A stretch of 64,000 nt of DNA from Periplaneta americana (taxonomy: Eukaryota > Arthropoda > Insecta > Blattodea > Blattidae): NCBI RefSeq assembly GCF_040183065.1, contig NC_091120.1:20939208-21003207 (forward strand), given 5' to 3'. A program made the translations under genes and the position numbers. Of the stretch, positions 31,448-42,927 are shown one piece after another. The notes beneath the pieces are model-generated. The model searched no databases, was not told the origin of the DNA, and saw only the letters and a list, made by a program, of their open reading frames with translations. How positions within the stretch are numbered: the stretch's first letter is position 1; each line of letters starts with the position of its first letter.

Positions 31448-31791
31448 ATGATTTCCTACGTTTTCTTATCTTAATGTTTTTTTCTTTTTCTTTCCAAGCG
31501 TAACAAAATTGTTTTGTTTACTTATTATTCTTTATGAATTGATTAGTAGGCCGATCTATTGAACCCTTATTTAGGGCGGCTTTTATTGCTACAAATTATC
31601 TATGGTAGGGAGGTCATAAAAATAGAAACAAGTATATAAAGATTGTAAGAAATAAAGTAGTCTAGTACAATAGAATAGAATCCTGCAATAACTCCTATGT
31701 GCAAAATATAACATTTTTCAGTAGGAAGAAAAAACACATTTATTCATTCTATTGCAGTGGTACATAAGAGATTATGAATTCTTACGTTTTC

Positions 31792-31797
31792 GAAAAA

Positions 31798-31841
<44 letters not shown>

Positions 31842-31843
31842 AA
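31792..31843. repeat. (GAAA)n microsatellite
   Basis: About 12 GAAA units just upstream of the SINE head. Confidence 0.95.
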
Positions 31844-31844
31844 T

Positions 31845-32175
31845 AGACCACCTCTGTGGTGTAGGGGTCAGCATACTGGTTTCTTACTCAGAGGGCCCGG
31901 GTTCGATTCCCGGTCGGGTAGAATTTCCTGGTTGAGGTTTTTCAGGGTTTTTCCTCAACCGTAAGGCAAATGCCAGGAAATTCGGGCCACAACATCCCTG
32001 AAAATCACAGGCCTCATTCATCACCGAAATCATATTCATAACAAATCAGTCATACATATACAGTCGCCATCTAGTTCACAACAATAGAACCAGTCTCAAC
32101 AATAGTACAGAGGCCTTCGGATTTCAACCAAAGATTAACTCGCAATATGACCAAAGATGTTAAAGCGAGTATAAA
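31845..32175 (+). mobile_element. tRNA-derived SINE
   Basis: Head CTCTGTGGTGTAGGGGTCAG (box A region) and GGGTTCGATTCCCGG (box B), then GAATTTCCTGGTTGAGG and a GGCAAATGCCAGGAAATTC body. Similar head at 25,290. Confidence 0.85.
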
Positions 32176-32322
32176 TAACATGGAGGGGGAAATATATATA
32201 TATATAATTACATATAGGAGATTTTATTATTTGCTATATCACTATTTAAGTTATTTAATAGAGCAAAAATCTGAAAATCGATAAATATGCCACATAGGAG
32301 TTATTGCAGGAACGACGACGAG

Positions 32323-32422
32323 ATATTAATTGACTTACTAAAATTCTATTTCACTAATGTTAGCTTCACCAAAACGTTTGAACGAAGCTGCCATTTTCAG
32401 TCGACTATCTACGCAAATAACA

Positions 32423-32454
<32 letters not shown>

Positions 32455-32665
32455 TTTATTTAACCTGGCAGAGTTAAGGCCATACGGCCTTCTCTAACAC
32501 TCAACCAGGAGTAAAGACTGCGTTACAAAAACATTACAAATTTACAAATTACACTACAATTTTACGCACAAAATTGAATAAGATAATAATAATAAAAATG
32601 ACGATCGCAAAGCATGTTTTATAGTATCGTAAAGAATTTGCAGTTTGAAATGTCGGCAAACAAAG
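32323..32665. repeat. diverged direct repeat, copy 2
   Basis: Same family as 30,868-31,020, interrupted by a retroelement end at about 32,424-32,600 that lies between ACAAAT and AAATGACGATCGC. Confidence 0.75.
32424..32600 (-). mobile_element. retroelement 3' end with (ATT)n tail
   Basis: On the minus strand the sequence ends GCCAGGTTAAATAAATC followed by (ATT)n, a recognisable dispersed 3' end. It contains the inverted pair AAGGCC...GGCCTT. No coding part is left, so the clade cannot be given. Confidence 0.6.
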
Positions 32666-33318
32666 AATGAAATGCTAGGGAAGTGATAAAATTGTAGCGA
32701 TAAGCAGCCATGATTGGTTGAAACACGTTCTTTCGTGCCGTTTTATTGGTCAAAAATAGTGTGACGTAGTAAAAGTGTAATAGCCAATGAAAAAAAAATT
32801 GTCAACCGCTCTGTGAAATTTTAAATTTATTTAACCGGTTGTATACATAAAGGTGTGTTACACATGCCCTATTTTTTTCTACATTTCTATCTTTTATAAC
32901 TTCTGAGAAAAGTGAACCCAAAATTGAGGAATTTAACATTCTAAGATATGGAAGTACAGTCTCCCCTTAAACAACTTTGAAACCAGATAATCATTTAGGG
33001 ACACGCTGTATATTGCTGCTCTAAAAGTGACGGTAAATATTTTCTCATTTCTCAGAAGGTATTAATTTTATGACCCATGTTTGTAGGACTTTTATTTCTT
33101 GTATTGGTGCATACTATCTTCTCTCTAAATATTGGAACCTTTTCCCGGAACATTCTGTATAATTAATGTGAAAAATTATTATGGAGCAATAAAGAGTTAA
33201 AAATAATGCTTAAAAATAAATGTTAGCTATGCCGTAGAGCTGTACTGCGAAAGACATCATGCGCGTGACTTTTACTCTAGCGACCTATGTCGGCTTAAGT
33301 TATTGAACCCCCTGTATA
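32666..33318. other. no recognisable gene
   Basis: Unassigned. AGGGACACGCTGTAT near 32997 and GGAACATTCTGTATA near 33150 look like mariner ends but do not pair convincingly. Confidence 0.4.
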
Positions 33319-34054
33319 CAGGGTGTTTAAAAAATACGGGGCATAATTTCAGGTATGTATTTCCCACACGTAGACAATCAAAATAGTTAATTACAACATG
33401 TGTCCGGAAATGCTTTATTTCCGAGTTATGGCCTTCACAACATTGAAATTCACCAGAACGATTTTCTTTCCGCAGGTCGTTGCCGTCAAAGGAGACATTA
33501 AGAGGGCACTCTGACAGTTCATTCCGAGGCGAAGGTTACATTCAATGTTGTGTAGGCGTTAGACTGTGCGACATGTATTCAAATCAAGAGCTGGCAGAGA
33601 TACACTTCATGTACGGTAAGGCGGACGGCAGTGCTGCGTTGGCTCGTCGTTTGTACCAGGAGAGGTACCCACAGCGACAATGTCCAGATTATTTGTGGGG
33701 CTATTTAAAATCATTGGTTTATTCGTCTCCGGTGCCTAATTTGGAATCCCTTCGGAATCGAATTGTGGCATGTTCTGAGGACATACGCAATACTCCTGGA
33801 GTTTGGGATCGTGTTCGCAGGTCAATGAGACATCGATGTGAGGTCTGTATTCAAGCAGGAGGTGGACATTTTGAACATCTTCTGTAATGACAACGACTTG
33901 CGGAAAGAAAAACGTTCCGGTGAATTTCAATGTTGTGAAGGCCATAACTCGGAAATGAAGCATTTCCGGATACATGTTGTAATGAACTATTTTGATTGTC
34001 TACATGTGGGAAATACATACCTGAAATTATGCCCCGTATTTTTGAAACACCCTG
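33319..34054 (+). mobile_element. mariner-type element, internally deleted, about 170-bp inverted repeats
   Basis: Ends CAGGGTGTTTAAAAAATACG and inverted CAGGGTGTTTCAAAAATACG, flanked by TA. The inverted repeats run to about 33487 and from about 33884. Only a 0.4-kb centre remains, carrying a fused short transposase frame. Confidence 0.92.
33573..33887 (+). CDS. short mariner-type protein: N-terminal HTH joined to C-terminal tail
   Basis: 104-residue frame starting MYSNQELAEIHFMYG (an upstream in-frame ATG at 33480 lies in the inverted repeat). Residues 1-37 match the first helix-turn-helix of a mariner-type transposase (IHFMYGKADGSAALARRLYQ, RYPQRQCPD). At about residue 38 they join YLWGYLKSLVYSSPVPNLES, the C-terminal tail that normally follows the last catalytic residue, ending GGGHFEHLL. 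The whole catalytic core and second HTH are deleted without breaking the frame. It cannot catalyse transposition. It might bind the element's ends or be neutral. Transcription is unknown. Confidence 0.6.
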   Translation: MYSNQELAEIHFMYGKADGSAALARRLYQERYPQRQCPDYLWGYLKSLVYSSPVPNLESLRNRIVACSEDIRNTPGVWDRVRRSMRHRCEVCIQAGGGHFEHLL

Positions 34055-34056
34055 TA

Positions 34057-35450
34057 TAGGTGCTTTTATCTTCCGAACAAATGCTGTGTGAGTTCGAAGA
34101 GCTTTCATCTGCCCGCCTTGTAATCACAACCGAGCATGATGTCTGTCCTGCAGCAACATATGGTTCGTCTGTCTCTTGTCTTTATGACGATTCAGTTTTT
34201 TCGAGAGGTAGTTGTACTTAAACGCCATCAAGCTAATAGGCAGGGAGGGAGATAAACGGTGGCTAAAGCTCACTGTTGCGATGCGCACACGACGTACAGG
34301 GAGATAAGGGTCGTACAGGAAGGGAGGGGGGTTGAGCCTCGCTGCATATAATTGACTGTAAATCATTGGGTAAACATGTGCCATACCACACGCTGCCTTC
34401 TCCCTTCTGTCATTATTATGTCATAAGTAGGCGAGTTTTATTGATTCAATTAATTTACCTCCACTTGCACCCTCCTAAGTGAAAAAAGAAGGAAATGATG
34501 CCCGAGTAAATTGTTTTCGGCTGCTGTCCAAAAGGAAATTGCTGCTGCATACCTCATGAATACATAAAACGCACATCTTGACCGCAGTTAAGAAGGAAAA
34601 GGCCAGTACGTGACGTCACACAGGACAGTTTAATGTTCCTCTCACACTACGACGCTTATTTATAAGCATTGAAGTGATCGTGTGCTGATATTGATGTAAC
34701 GGTGGAAGTAAAATGACAGAGGTACCCAAACTGCTGTCAGTACAGCTGTTTTCCTACTAAGAACTTTGCAGGATACGAACCCCAGTCCGTTGAATGAGAA
34801 ATCGCCAGCTGACTGCTTACTCGACTACATTTCAGCCATTTTCGAGAATGATAACTAAGGAGCGGATTTCTATGTAATTAAATATTATTTTTGCGTGTGA
34901 TAAAACACAATTAACAAAGTTAAAAATTCCGAACATGAAGTTTCAAGTTTAAAACCCGAATTTTATTTCACATAAAAACGCATATTTTCACAAAAAAAAT
35001 ACGTAAATACATATTTTCAGGAAATCTATTATAAACATATAAATCCTGGAGTTTTTTTACTTAAATAATTTTTTTACAAGAACTTTTAAACATTTTAAAA
35101 CTAAATCAATTATGTCACTCAGAAGTACGTTATCTTTTTAAGAATTCTTGGTTGCTTCGTGTGTCTAAGCGCTGTGTGGTGTATCCGTGATCCATTTTTG
35201 TAATAGTATCGCCTCAAGTTCTGAGAACTGCTAGGCAGCATATCAGTGTTATTATTAGAGAATAAATTAACATTGACAAGGAGGAGAGATCTTGCAACAC
35301 ATAATTAGGAATGTTTATTGTTGCTGAAGATGATTTCATTCCACGCTTTGTTTGTGAAACACAACAGATAAGAACCTGGGTATGAACATTATTTAATTTA
35401 AACAAATCTCTCGCCTCTCGCTCATGTCTATCAAGTAAGGCAATATGTTT
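34057..35450. other. no recognisable gene
   Basis: Unassigned. A perfect CRE-type palindrome TGACGTCA occurs at 34611-34618 but has no associated gene. Frames up to 86 codons lack motifs. Confidence 0.4.
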
Positions 35451-35973
35451 TGTTGTGATTCCCTGTTATCGGGCTTGGTCAATCGATATCCTTCAAGATA
35501 TACTGAAAGATGGTTGTTTAAAAAACGATTTGGCCTTCCTATTAGCAAATCTAAGCTTTTTGTGTGACACCATAAAAAACTCGAAACATCCAAAAACCTG
35601 TTGTCTGAAACAGGGAGGTGGGTGCCGTGAAAATTAAACTAGACTCGCTACAAGGTTCAGAAGCACAATTACTAAGGGACAAATTCAGAATGTGTTTGGG
35701 AAAAACAGTGGATATAAAAAAATGTGTAAAGTTGCTCAAGTATTGGAGGATGTGCCTGTAGGTGAAATTGACGTTGTATGTATTTGTGACATTCCTCTCT
35801 TTAAATATGCACGTCTGACGTCCTGTGATGTGGAAAGATCGTTTTCACAGTATAAGTCGTTGTTCAGAGATAATCGGCATGCATTTGTGATGGAGAATTT
35901 GGAGATGACCTTTGTTGTTCACTGCAATTCTCGGCCAACTACTAGCACTCAAGTGTGGTTGGTGAGTACCTAG
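35451..35973 (+). pseudogene. hAT-derived (CGGBP1-like) gene, C-terminal part
   Basis: Broken upstream segments (KNDLAFLLANLSFLCDTI, then ETGRWVP) lead into an open stretch from 35692 with YKKMCKVAQVLEDVPVGEID then FKYARLTSCDVERSFSQYKS and MENLEMTFVVHCN. SCDVERSFSxYK...NL....VV.CN is the hAT C-terminal dimerisation signature in this insect transposase-like family. A GTGAGT donor-like site follows at about 35961. At least two frameshifts. The N-terminal half of the same type occurs separately at 51,405-51,860. Confidence 0.65.
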
Positions 35974-36552
35974 TAACATTTTTTTTTTCCAAGCTAAGTA
36001 AGGTATTTTTGTCATATTTAAAACAAATATTTTTTTGTTTTTAGCACATAAAAATCCGCTCCCTAATGATAACACTGAACAACAAGAATTTTGCTCCGAC
36101 TTAAAACAATGTGTCGCTTATGATTTGGTGTGCGCTGAATCCTTCGTATCACTTAAGGTTTTTAAGATATAGGCTACTATGATTTCACTATTCTATAAGC
36201 GTTCCCCAAGTAAACATCTGGTGTAGGTTGGGAGTTGTAAACCAAAACAAAACCTAATGGATTTTATGAGTTTATGACTTATTTCCAGTTTCTTACGGTT
36301 GTTGGCATCTTCTTTTGTACTTCTAATAAATAAACAGTTATTGGTCCCTTCTATTCAGTTAATTTCATAACAGTTCAAATTGTGGCCTAAGCACTGAACA
36401 AACAAGGGTGTGGTTTTCATTATTTAAAAGAAAAGTTTACCATTTTGAGTGAAGGCAAATTAAAATAAGGCATTTTCATCGGTCCACAAATTCACAAAGT
36501 TATGTCTGACTCTTTGAAGAAAAACTTTCCGTTACAGAAAAAATGGCATGGC
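35974..36552. other. no recognisable gene
   Basis: AT-rich spacer between the hAT remnant and the SINE. Confidence 0.4.
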
Positions 36553-36564
36553 GCGCTTTCAAAG

Positions 36565-36798
36565 AAATGTTAAATGTTATGTTTTATTTAACGACGCTCG
36601 CAACTGCAGAGGTTATATCAGCGTCGCCGGATGTGCCGGAATTTTGTCCCGCAGGAGTTCTTATACATGCCAGTAAATCTACTGACATGAGCATGTCGCA
36701 TTTAAGCACACTTAAATGCCATCGACCTGGCCCGGGATCGAACCCGCAACCTTGGGCATAGAAGGCCAGCGCTATACCAACTCGCCAACCAGGTCGAA
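36565..36798 (-). mobile_element. tRNA-derived SINE
   Basis: 12-bp target duplication GCGCTTTCAAAG (36553-36564 and 36799-36810). Minus-strand head GACCTGGTTGGCGAGTTGG (box A) and GCGGGTTCGATCCCGG (box B), body with CCGGCGACGCTGATATAACC, and an A-rich tail AAATAAAACATAAC. Complete. Confidence 0.93.
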
Positions 36799-36810
36799 GC
36801 GCTTTCAAAG

Positions 36811-37063
36811 ATGTTTGCTCAAATTTTCTTGGAAATTCTAGGGCAGACAACTAGAACTTGTTGTGGAAATCATGATAAGTGCATATGAGAAAATGGAGTA
36901 TAATATGCCTCTCAAAGTACACCTTTTACGTTCTCATTTGGATTTTTTCCTCCTAATCTTAGAGCGGTAAGCGACGAGCACGGAGAAAGATTTCAACAAG
37001 AAATATCTGAAATGCAAAAGCGATCATAGATCATCATCCAGCATGCTTGCAGACTATTGATTC
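36811..37063. other. no recognisable feature
   Basis: Short spacer between the SINE and the hAT element. Confidence 0.4.
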
Positions 37064-37827
37064 CTTGTAAACAGTGTTGCCAGGTTTTTACGAAAGAAAA
37101 TCCCTCAAAGTTAGAAAAAAATCCCCCTTTTGGGGTTGTCTGGTCTAAACTCCAAAATACACATTTTAAAAACGAATTAAAATAATAAATTAGAACAAGA
37201 CAATGTTCCTAATAAATATCACAGTGGAACAGAGCACTCACTCTCAGATCGGCATATTATTGATGATTCTGTTCAGATTCTTCTTCTTCTCCCTCTTCTT
37301 CTGCAACCAGCAGCCCAGCTATTTTGTTGTCTCTTCAATCCTTAATGAAGAAATAATATAATTTTAGTTTTGTTTCCGTCTTGACTTATTTTAATGTTAA
37401 CCCAGAAGTATATTTCGATCATCCAGTTCAAAAGTGAGACAACTCAAACATTGTCATTTTTTAGTTGTTTATATACTACTGAAAGCCCATTTCGGTGCTC
37501 TTTCCGCTTCAACATTGAGATAAGTCATATTTACAACCAAAAAGAAAAAAAAAACGAAATAAACTGCTTCAGAAGTAATTATAACTATGGAATTTAATAG
37601 TTCATTATTAGTACATTTCAAAATCTATTAATAATGAACTGGAAGATTGTGATATATTCGTCTGAATACTGACTCATTTCTAATTGTCGTGATTATGAAC
37701 CAGAAATCTGTTCCTTCCTAGGTGATTTAATTTGAAACTTTCAACTGAAGATATCTCAAAACTTGTTTTTTTGAGTTGTCGCATTTTTGAACCAGACGAT
37801 CGATTTAACACATTTTAATATTTTGAT

Positions 37828-37876
37828 TGTGAACGTTTTCGCCCATTTTGGGCATCTTCAGATCATAAAGATATCT
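37828..37876 (-). ncRNA. hammerhead-like motif
   Basis: Minus strand reads CTGAAGA, U, stem GCCC/GGGC with an AAAAT loop, GAAA, then a self-complementary AACGTT and C. Same layout as the motif at 13,798 including the extra U after the first core. Flanking stem I is weak (TGAT/ATCA, offset). Such motifs are common in Penelope-like elements. No other Penelope sequence recognised. Confidence 0.35.
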
Positions 37877-38489
37877 GTACATAATTGCATAATACATATT
37901 GAAATTCTACAAACAATTAATGGAAATTTATAAATACACTAGAAACATTTTCTAAAAAGGTACATTAAATACAGCAACAAATGGGACTTGTATGATAAAT
38001 ATGCATATTATTTAATATCATATTATAATCATTCATGACAGCTAGAGATCGCGAACGAGTTATTATATTGGAACAATAAAGTGTATAATGACTCAAAAGT
38101 GAATACCGGTACTTGTTTGACAATAATACTCTTAGGTTAAATGTGCATATTTTAACAGAAAGTCACATGAAAATATTACATATCAAAAGAACTTAATATC
38201 ATTAAAAAAAATCAAAAAAATTCAGAAAGGTGTAAGGGATCCTAGTTGACTGTTAATATTGAAGTTGGTGTAAATAGAAAGGATGTGGATTGAAGGAGAA
38301 AAGTTTGGAATGACAAAATGAATATTAAATGTAGTTTATATAAACTTAGGTGACCCTGTGATAATCTATTAAACAACATATGTTGTGAATATGCACTATT
38401 GTGAAAGTTGCAGTATAAAATACAGTCAAATTGTTACAAGTATGTGTCGTTATGATGGATCCTGGAATCCTTGTTGTAGGCTACATATT

Positions 38490-38996
38490 TTCACTTGTCA
38501 GTATATCTTTTCATTAATAGTCTTCCTCGTATGTAATCGTGAAAACTTTGTAACTAATTCAGCAGTTCATAGCATAGATACACGTCAAAAAATGACTTTC
38601 ATACTCCATCGGCAAGTCTATCGTGCTATCAAAAAGGAGTGGGTTATATGGCAGTAAAAATTTTTAATAGCCTCCCTATCGATATAAAAAATGAAACTCA
38701 AAACATAAAATTATTTAGGGCCAAATTAAAGAAGTACCTAATTTCTCACGCCTTCTATTCTGTTGGTGAATTCATGACATTCAATAACACTTCATGAAAT
38801 TGATACTAAAACTATGTGTTGTACTAGAAGACTATATTGTAAATCTCGTCTGTATATATTTCATCTAGACTGTGACTATAAATTAAGATTTTATAATAGT
38901 ATTAAGTTTTTTGACTTGTTCCATATTCTAGCTGTAAGCATGTATGAATACCATGGAATGTTAATAAATACAATACAATACAATACAATACTGAAC
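38490..38996 (+). mobile_element. jockey-type retrotransposon 3' end (family D)
   Basis: Encodes CQYIFSLIVFLVCNRENFVT, HSIDTRQKMTFILHRQVYRA and, after frameshift, MAVKIFNSLPIDIKNETQN, ending in a short UTR and (TACAA)n tail at 38967-38991. Homologous to 19,579-20,100. Lies inside the hAT element in the opposite orientation. Confidence 0.78.
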
Positions 38997-39039
38997 AGTT
39001 TCAACATTTCGTCGGTGATTGGATAGTTGTAACACTTTT

Positions 39040-39847
39040 TGATCATGTTGCTCATGTCAAATTTCACCCCCACTAGACACGACAGTGTTTTTGGTCATAG
39101 TTTATTTCTTTTCTTCGTTTTATATCACTAACCATTGAAAATATGCACTCTACAGCTGAATTAGAATGGGGCAAAGAAAGGCAAATTTTGGCTAGTTTTC
39201 CTCAACTTTTTAACAAAAATTCAGAATTGAAATTGTGACATTCTTCTATTCGCTTCCAAAATTCTAGTACAGGAAAATTTAGATAAGCAGTTTTCTCTTC
39301 AGAAAAAAAAAGTAATTGAGTAAAAGACTCCATTCATTTAATACTGATTCTTGGTTTACTTTTGTCTTATATTTAACAACTATTGAAATAAGTGTGTTAC
39401 TAGATCTTTCAACAATCTTACTGACACCTAATGCAATTTTTGGATCTAAAGAAGTCAAATTACTTATAACATCTTGTTGAAGGGGCAATCTTTTCAAGGA
39501 CTCATTGAAAGCTACTTGATATAACTCCAAACATCGTAATCTGAACTTTTACTTTGTCATCAGATGGCTTTCTTGTAAAACACGGTAATTCTGGAGACAT
39601 TTTTCAACTGTAATGCATTTTTTATGCCGTGTCTTTCTAATTCACTCTTACTGGCCGATAGTTTCTTTTTGCAACACAAACATTTTACTTTACAGGGATT
39701 ATTAGATTTAGCCAACCAACCTTTAAAATGAGGATCCTCCAACCATGATTCAACGAATGATTGTTTCTGCCAAGATTTCTCACTTCTAGATAACTCTTTC
39801 CTGATTTTACTTTTTTTTCGGCGTGGACGGCCCTTCTTGAGGATCAC
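39040..39847 (-). pseudogene. hAT transposase remnant
   Basis: From the start at 39847: basic segment GRPRRKKSKIRKELSRSEK, zinc-finger region SFVESWLEDPHFKGWLAKSN with CKVKCLCCKKKLSASKSELE and RHGIKNALQ (C-x2-C then H), then ESLKRLPLQQDVISNLTSLD and SVLNEWSLLL in the next frame, and finally LPHSNSAVECIFSMVSDIKR, the hATC dimerisation signature. Frameshifts and stops separate the blocks and most of the catalytic domain is missing. It would have bound the CAGTGTTG ends. Confidence 0.8.
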
Positions 39848-40601
39848 TCATTGTACGAATAAAATAAACACACGCTTAAAAATATCAGTAATTTAAAACT
39901 AAGAAAATAAACAGGCACTTAACAAATATCAACTTAAAACTATGGTCATTTATCCCGGCTCTTAACACAAGAACTGAAACTACAGTATATTCCCTACCGA
40001 AGTACTGAATCGATTTGAATATAAAGCGGGAAGACGCAAACGACAATGGTAAATGGCAGCCAACAAGCAGTAAAATTAAATCTCATTGGCCGTTTCTATA
40101 TGAATCACTCAACTCTTTGAATTAAAATATTATATGTTATAACAACCCATTATTGACAAAAAAATATATATATTGTTAAAGGAGTCCGATCTATTGTAAT
40201 CAATCTATTCTTTAACAGACTCCATGCACCTTCTACCCTCAAAATTGTATAATAATATGTTTTGTACAATCTTTTTTTATAAATATTAAAATGCAAAATC
40301 TTCTACAGGAAAGATTTAAATGAGTGAAAAAAGTTACAAGTTATTGACAAACCAAATATTAAGCATATAACAGAGTTTTCAGTGTTAAATCACTTTTATG
40401 TGGTTTTAATAAAAATTAAGAAACTTATTTCATATCTGAGAAATAAAAATATTTTGAAAAATATAAAAAAATAGAAAAATTGGAAAGGTAAAAATCCCTA
40501 CATATTGTGTCATTCTGTCAAAAAATCCCTCAATCCCTTTTCGATCAAAAAATCCCTACGCCGAGGGATAAATCCCTCAACCTGACAACACTGCTTGTAA
40601 A

Positions 40602-41012
40602 AAACAGTCCCGGGTCTAGTTATAAACACAAGTCATCCAGAAAATTCTTTTAAATATAAATTCAAATTCCCAGATTTTTCTCATTATACGCGTAAAATAT
40701 TTTTATTGTTGTTGTGTTTTAAACTTGTAACATCATTTTTGTATCCAGCACAATTTTTCAAGTATTATTAGTCATTTCGAATCCTAATGTGTTGTAATTT
40801 TATCAATAGCAGAGAAAAATAAAAAAGTAGCTCTTTTTTTCATTAAAAACTTCAAATAATTTGGAATTTTAAATTGAGATTTAGGGCACACATATTAGTA
40901 ATATTCACATATTTTTTTTTTCGGAGCAAGACAAAAAGTGAAAATTTGTTGTTCTGTGTAATGTAAGCATAAAGGCCCACTTTTAAACGCTTTGGTTAAC
41001 GTCTAAGTCTAG
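40602..41012. other. no recognisable gene
   Basis: AT-rich spacer. Confidence 0.4.
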
Positions 41013-41209
41013 CTCTGGATGTAGGTTCCATTGTGCCACTGTCATACATCTGTGACGCAGTGCATGAGGGTAGGCCACTAGAGGGAACCCAAGAGGTGGA
41101 ACTTAAACTGAGAGGATTCAATCCGACATCGGAATGGGAATCCGGTGTGGCTTAGTGGATAGAGCGTCAGCACGTAGAGCTGAAAACCCGGGTTCAAATC
41201 CCGGTGCCG
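41013..41209 (+). repeat. 383-bp-type tRNA-like repeat, left part
   Basis: Third copy of the repeat seen at 7920-8685, including GGCCACTAGAGGGAACCCAA and the tRNA-like domain from 41141. Cut at 41,209 in its acceptor region by the Transib-like element. The rest is at 43,051. Confidence 0.85.
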
Positions 41210-41224
41210 CACAGTGGTCTAGAA

Positions 41225-42330
41225 TGCAAATTTAGCGGGACATTATTAATAACTTTTCAGCTACCTAACAGATTTTTATGAAATTTTACACAGTAGTTAC
41301 TGGTAGCATATATGTTTTGTATGCAAGCTCTCGTTACGTTGGTATAAGGGGAACTACCCCTTATAGGGGGGCGCAATAAGACAAAATTAGAAACTTTTCT
41401 CTTATCTGACAGATTTTTATGAAATTTTAGAAAACAGTTACAAGTAGCATTTATGTTTTGTATTAAAGCTCTGATTACGTTGGTATAAGGGGAACTACCC
41501 CTTATAGGGGGCGCAATTAGACAAAATTAGTAACTTTTCTTCTATTTAACAGATTTTTATGAAATTTTACACAGCAGTTACAGGTAGCATATATGTTTTG
41601 TATACAAGCTCTCGTTACGTTGGTATAAGGAGAACTTAACAGATTTTTATAAAATTTTACAAAGCAGTTACAAGAAGCATATATGTTTTGTATACAAGCT
41701 CTGATTACGTTCGTATAAGGGGAACTACCCCTTATAGAGGGCGCAATTAGACAAAATTAGTAACTTTTCTCCTATTTAACAGATTTTTATGAAATTTTAC
41801 AAAGTAGTTACAGGTAGCATGTATGTTTTGTATACAAGTTCTCGTAACGTTGGTATAAAGGGAACTACCCCTTATAGGGGGGCGTAATTAAACAAAATTA
41901 GTAACTTTTCTCCTATTTGATAGATTTGCATGAAATTTTACGAAACAGTTACAAGGAACATATATGTTTTGAACACAAGCTCTGATTACGTTGGTATAAG
42001 GAGAACTACCCCTTATAGGGGGCTCAATTAGACAAAATTAGTAACTTTTCTCCTATTTAACAGATTTTTATGAAATTTTACAAAGTAGTTATAGGTAGCA
42101 TGTATGTTTTGTATACAGGCTCTCATTACGTTGGTCTACGTGAAGCTACCCTTTATAGGGGGGCGCAATTAGACAAAATTAGTAACTTTTGTCCTATCTA
42201 ACAGATTTTTATGTAATTTTATACAGTAGTTACACTTAGTACATTTGTTTTGTGTACAAACTCTGTTTACGTTGGTATGAGCAGACGTGCCCCTTACAGG
42301 GGGATGCATTTAGACAAAATCTTATAGGGG
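41225..42330. repeat. 141-bp tandem repeat, about 7.5 copies
   Basis: Units contain AACAGATTTTTATGAAATTT, GCATATATGTTTTGTATACA and GGGGAACTACCCCTTATAGG (the last is a short palindrome). Landmarks at 41351, 41492, 41722, 41862 and 42003 give the 141-bp period. One unit (about 41630) lacks the GAACTACCCC segment. Confined to the Transib-like element. Confidence 0.9.
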
Positions 42331-42514
42331 GGGGGGGAAATGTAACATTTTAGGTACTATTGCACCTTTTGGGCACTCGGGAAACTTATTTGGTACATAA
42401 TTAACAAGCTGTCATCTTGAATTCCCTGAATTATGCTGCGGAAGCAGATTCGGTTCACAGATATTGAAATAATTGTAACCGAGAAAAATTGCACTACTGC
42501 ACCTCGAAAGAATA

Positions 42515-42927
42515 GTGCTCATAAATTATTACTTCCGCAAATCTGCGCACCTTAAGACTAGATTTAAAATAGAGGTAAATAGTGGAGGAAGTGAAAAAAA
42601 AATCATTTTTGGACGAACCAAAGGGGTTTTTTTTCTCTACCTTAGCAAAGTCTGCACTCAATGGTTATATTTATATTTTGTCCCGTGTCCATTCATGCTA
42701 ATTTTACATACTATAATGGCATTAAATGTAACAAAAACAAACAGTGTTACATACCTAAAGAATTACTTGACATGTTGATACCAAATATGAATGGAATCGA
42801 CCACTTACAACAGAGTTACAGAACAAGGAAAACGGCAGACTCTCGGCGCTTGCTGAGTAAGAATGCTGGGTGGCGAAATGTGGCATGTTACCGGCTTCTT
42901 ATCTCGCTATGCAGCCACCTCCGCTGA
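42515..42927 (+). other. unrecognised frames inside the Transib-like element
   Basis: Two overlapping frames (42515-42778, 87 codons; 42661-42927, 88 codons). The second contains KQCYIPKELLDMLIPNMNGI and SYRTRKTADSRRLLSKNAGW. I cannot match either to a transposase. The change of frame near 42,700 may reflect a frameshift in one ancestral gene. Confidence 0.3.

Larger units (their letters stand above)
31681..32311. mobile_element. element with about 40-bp inverted ends
   Basis: TCCTGCAATAACTCCTATGT at the left is inverted at the right, with similarity continuing through ACATTTTTCAG. No obvious target duplication. Interior mostly consists of a GAAA microsatellite and a SINE. Superfamily unknown. 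Confidence 0.7.
37072..40593 (-). mobile_element. hAT transposon, 3.5 kb, near-full structure but decayed
   Basis: 8-bp target duplication CTTGTAAA (37064-37071 and 40594-40601). Ends CAGTGTTGCCAGGTTT and CAGTGTTGTCAGGTTG. Subterminal AAAATCCCTC motifs occur at both ends. The minus strand carries, in order, a BED-like zinc finger (39,560-39,847), a middle block (39,279-39,530) and a hATC signature (39,040-39,270). Interrupted by a family D retroelement end and a hammerhead-like segment on the other side. Confidence 0.92.

Noticed and set aside
34611-34618. CRE site TGACGTCA as a promoter element
   Set aside because: An 8-bp match is expected by chance at this scale and there is no nearby gene (likewise at 48640).
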